The position numbers and the translations under genes were made by a program. Of a stretch of DNA of 64,000 nucleotides, positions 62,294 to 64,000 are shown one piece after another (the stretch's first letter is position 1; each line of letters starts with the position of its first letter). The notes beneath the pieces were generated by a model that did no database searches, had not been told where the DNA came from, and was given only the letters and a program-made list of their open reading frames with translations. This stretch comes from Paeniglutamicibacter sulfureus (GTDB lineage Bacteria > Actinomycetota > Actinomycetes > Actinomycetales > Micrococcaceae). The stretch lies in NCBI RefSeq assembly GCF_039535115.1, contig NZ_BAAAWO010000001.1, forward strand, positions 4,464,001 to 4,528,000. The letters are read 5' to 3'.

Positions 62294-63202
62294 ATGAATC
62301 TTGCCGGAGACAACGAAGTGACCATGACCAATGTTCGTGCCGAAAAGGTTCGCGAAGTGGCCCGACTGGCCACCCGCACGGGACGCGCCCGCAGCGGCGA
62401 GTTCCTGACCGAGGGCCCACAGGCCGTCCGCGAGGCCTTGCGCCTCCACCTTGAAAATGCCGAACATGGCCGGGCACCCGTTGTTCGGGCCGTCTATGCC
62501 ACCGAAGACTGCCTGGACCGCTATCCGGAACTCGAGGTCATGTCCAACAAGGCCGACGGCATCCATACTCGACTGGTCAGCCAGGAAGTCTTGGCGGCGA
62601 TGGCCGACACCGTGACACCACAGGGAATCGTGGCCGTGTGCATCATCCCCGAAACCAGCCTGCAGCAGGTAGCTGCCGGCAAGCCCCGCCTCGTGGCCGT
62701 ATTGTGCCGCGTGCAGGATCCGGGCAACGCCGGCACGATCATCCGGGCAGCGGACGCAGCGGGCGCCGACGCAGTGGTGCTGACCGGGGGAAGCGTGGAC
62801 GTCTACAACCCCAAGGCCGTGCGTTCCACCGTCGGTTCCGTCTTCCACCTGCCTATCGTCACCAATGTCGATTTGGGTGAAATCCTTGCCGCGTTCAAGG
62901 GCCAAGGCAGCACCGTTCTTGCAGCCGACGGCTACGCTGCCGCTGATTTGGATGCGCTCCAGGATGCCAGCGCCGCACGGCGCGCCGGGGCCGGGGCAGC
63001 TGCGCCCGAAGGGGAACCGGCGCTGGAAGACCAGACGGTGTGGCTTTTCGGAAACGAGGGCCAGGGCCTGGACGAAGCCGAACTTGCAGGTGCCGACCAC
63101 CGCGTGGCTGTGCCGCTGTACGGGATCGCCGAATCTCTCAACGTGGGAACCGCTGCGACGATGTGCCTCTATGCCTCGGCACGGGCGCAACGACGCGGTT
63201 AG
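62294..63202 (+). CDS. TrmH/SpoU-family RNA methyltransferase
   Basis: A 302-residue 2'-O-ribose methyltransferase of the SpoU class. The N-terminal substrate-binding domain contains GRARSGEFLTEGPQAVREAL. The knotted catalytic domain has motif 1 DPGNAGTIIRAADAAGADAV, motif 2 VWLFGNEGQGLDEAEL and motif 3 VPLYGIAESLNVGTAATMCL. An acidic loop near residue 220-240 is inserted between motifs. The ATG at 62294 is chosen; 62324 (MTNVRAEKVREVA) also fits the family. The rRNA or tRNA target is not visible. It follows rplT as in many actinobacteria. Confidence 0.9.
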   Translation: MNLAGDNEVTMTNVRAEKVREVARLATRTGRARSGEFLTEGPQAVREALRLHLENAEHGRAPVVRAVYATEDCLDRYPELEVMSNKADGIHTRLVSQEVLAAMADTVTPQGIVAVCIIPETSLQQVAAGKPRLVAVLCRVQDPGNAGTIIRAADAAGADAVVLTGGSVDVYNPKAVRSTVGSVFHLPIVTNVDLGEILAAFKGQGSTVLAADGYAAADLDALQDASAARRAGAGAAAPEGEPALEDQTVWLFGNEGQGLDEAELAGADHRVAVPLYGIAESLNVGTAATMCLYASARAQRRG

Positions 63203-63330
63203 GTCGCCGGCCGCGCAACTGCGCGACGGCGAAACACGCATCCGAGCGCCGTTCCGCTCCCGTGCGTGATCCACATCGAACCCGACATCCTCGGGGCTTC
63301 CGCGACGCTTCCCAACGAAGGATAAAGACC

Positions 63331-63765
63331 ATGGCCTACAAACAGATAGTCGCCGCCGCGATCCTGGACTCGCTCGTGTCCCCGAGCCGGCTGCTGGCCG
63401 CGCGACGCACCGCGCCGCCGGAGCTGGCGGGAATGTGGGAATTTCCCGGAGGCAAGCTCGAACCCGATGAGACCTGTGAAGACGGGGTGAAGCGCGAACT
63501 GGCCGAGGAGCTCGGCATCGAAGTGGCCCTGGGCAGCGAGGTCTTCGGTCCGGTCCCCGAGGGATGGGTGCTCAACGAACGTGCAGCGATGCGCGTCTGG
63601 TTTGCCGAGGTCACCGCCGGAACCCCGGACACGCTCGAGGACCACGACCAGCTGGCCTGGGTCGCATTGGAACACGAAGCACTCGAGGCCCTGGAATGGA
63701 TACCTGCAGACCTTCCCATCGTCCGCGCGGTCCTGGCCGACACCTTGGCAGGTGCCACCCGGTGA
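63331..63765 (+). CDS. MutT-type Nudix pyrophosphohydrolase
   Basis: A 144-residue Nudix enzyme of the 8-oxo-dGTP/CTP type. The Nudix box reads GGKLEPDETCEDGVKRELAE then ELGIE, with every key residue (G-x5-E-x7-R-E-x2-E-E-x-G) present, and the FPGGK lead-in is MutT-like. It hydrolyses (d)NTP derivatives to the monophosphate and so cleans the nucleotide pool. The ATG at 63331 follows AAGGA at eight bases. It overlaps the peptidase gene by GTGA. Confidence 0.9.
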   Translation: MAYKQIVAAAILDSLVSPSRLLAARRTAPPELAGMWEFPGGKLEPDETCEDGVKRELAEELGIEVALGSEVFGPVPEGWVLNERAAMRVWFAEVTAGTPDTLEDHDQLAWVALEHEALEALEWIPADLPIVRAVLADTLAGATR

Positions 63766-64000
63766 TCCTGTTCACCGGTTTTGAACCCTTCGGCGACAGG
63801 GACTCAAACCCCTCGATGTCCATCGCACGCCAAGCCGCGAGCATTCTGGAGCAGCAGGGGATTGCGACCATTGCCGCGGAACTGCCCTGCGTGTTTGCCA
63901 CGGCCCCGGCGATGCTCGAAGAGCTGTTGGCCACCTGGCAGCCACGCGTGGTGATCAGCCTCGGGCTCGCCGAGGGCCGCGGAGCACTGGGTCTGGAAAA
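63762..64000 (+). CDS. pcp: pyroglutamyl-peptidase I, 3'-truncated by window end
   Basis: The first 79 residues are present, starting at GTG 63762, which overlaps the Nudix stop. They match peptidase family C15: ILFTGFEPFGDRDSNPSMSI at the N-terminus and VVISLGLAEGRGALGLE at the cut end, where the Glu of the LGLAEGR motif is part of the active site. The enzyme removes N-terminal pyroglutamate from peptides. The catalytic Cys and His lie outside the window. Confidence 0.9.
   Translation, partial: MILFTGFEPFGDRDSNPSMSIARQAASILEQQGIATIAAELPCVFATAPAMLEELLATWQPRVVISLGLAEGRGALGLE

Noticed and set aside
1..64000. tRNA genes, rRNA genes or CRISPR arrays
   Set aside because: No cloverleaf-like gene, conserved rRNA segment or regularly spaced repeat was noticed in any gap by eye.

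Overview
The window is high-GC, gene-dense DNA with GTG, TTG and even ATT starts. Its gene order (ftsK-pgsA-cinA-clgR-DUF3046-recA-recX, miaB-miaA-dapF, hflX-dinG-lexA, hisC-B-H-A, infC-rpmI-rplT) is that of an actinobacterial chromosome, most like Micrococcaceae (Arthrobacter, Paeniglutamicibacter). No rRNA, tRNA, CRISPR array or intact transposase was recognised. All calls come from reading the sequence; no database search was possible.

Layout. 1-3.4 kb: a partial GNAT gene, two small unknowns, a GNAT pseudogene with one in-frame stop, and a DUF418/DUF1624-type membrane protein. 3.4-6.1 kb: dapA and RNase J, closed by a terminator. 6.3-13.7 kb: the most striking locus. Behind a promoter carrying a Zur/Fur-like palindrome lies a tightly coupled seven-gene operon: lipoprotein binding protein, CntK-like racemase, CntL-like nicotianamine-type synthase, CntM-like opine dehydrogenase, MFS exporter, FecCD permease and ABC ATPase. 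I read it as a complete opine-type (staphylopine/bacillopaline-like) metallophore make-export-import system with a siderophore/B12-type importer. 13.7-23.3 kb: an accessory region with an MFS transporter, a lipoprotein, an oxidoreductase-ArsR pair, RidA, a GNAT, several orphan small genes, palindromes and a 16-bp direct repeat. 23.3-26.4 kb: an FAD monooxygenase divergent from a PucR regulator, with a palindrome between them, and a TM2 protein.

26.5-33.7 kb is the ftsK to recX housekeeping block, with an SOS box before recA. It is interrupted at 33.8-43.4 kb by a WXG100 / RHS polymorphic toxin / probable immunity gene / large one-TM protein island, and then resumes with miaB-miaA-dapF. 46.9-53.2 kb holds an RsmC-like methyltransferase, hflX, dinG and lexA, with lexA divergent from a LysM-type SOS division inhibitor across a shared SOS box. 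53.3-56.8 kb is the histidine operon, with an unlisted 49-codon membrane gene between hisH and hisA. 57-59.3 kb is sseB-MFS. 59.4-63.2 kb is DUF1844 and infC (ATT start)-rpmI-rplT, with L20 carrying an extra C-terminal domain, then a SpoU methyltransferase. The window ends in a MutT-type Nudix gene overlapping a truncated pyroglutamyl-peptidase gene.

How parts work together: metal starvation probably relieves the palindrome-bound repressor and drives synthesis, export and recapture of the metallophore. RecA, RecX, LexA and the LysM protein form an SOS set. ClgR, FtsK, PgsA and CinA are the usual envelope/stress neighbours. The WXG100-RHS set looks like a contact or type VII-linked toxin locus.
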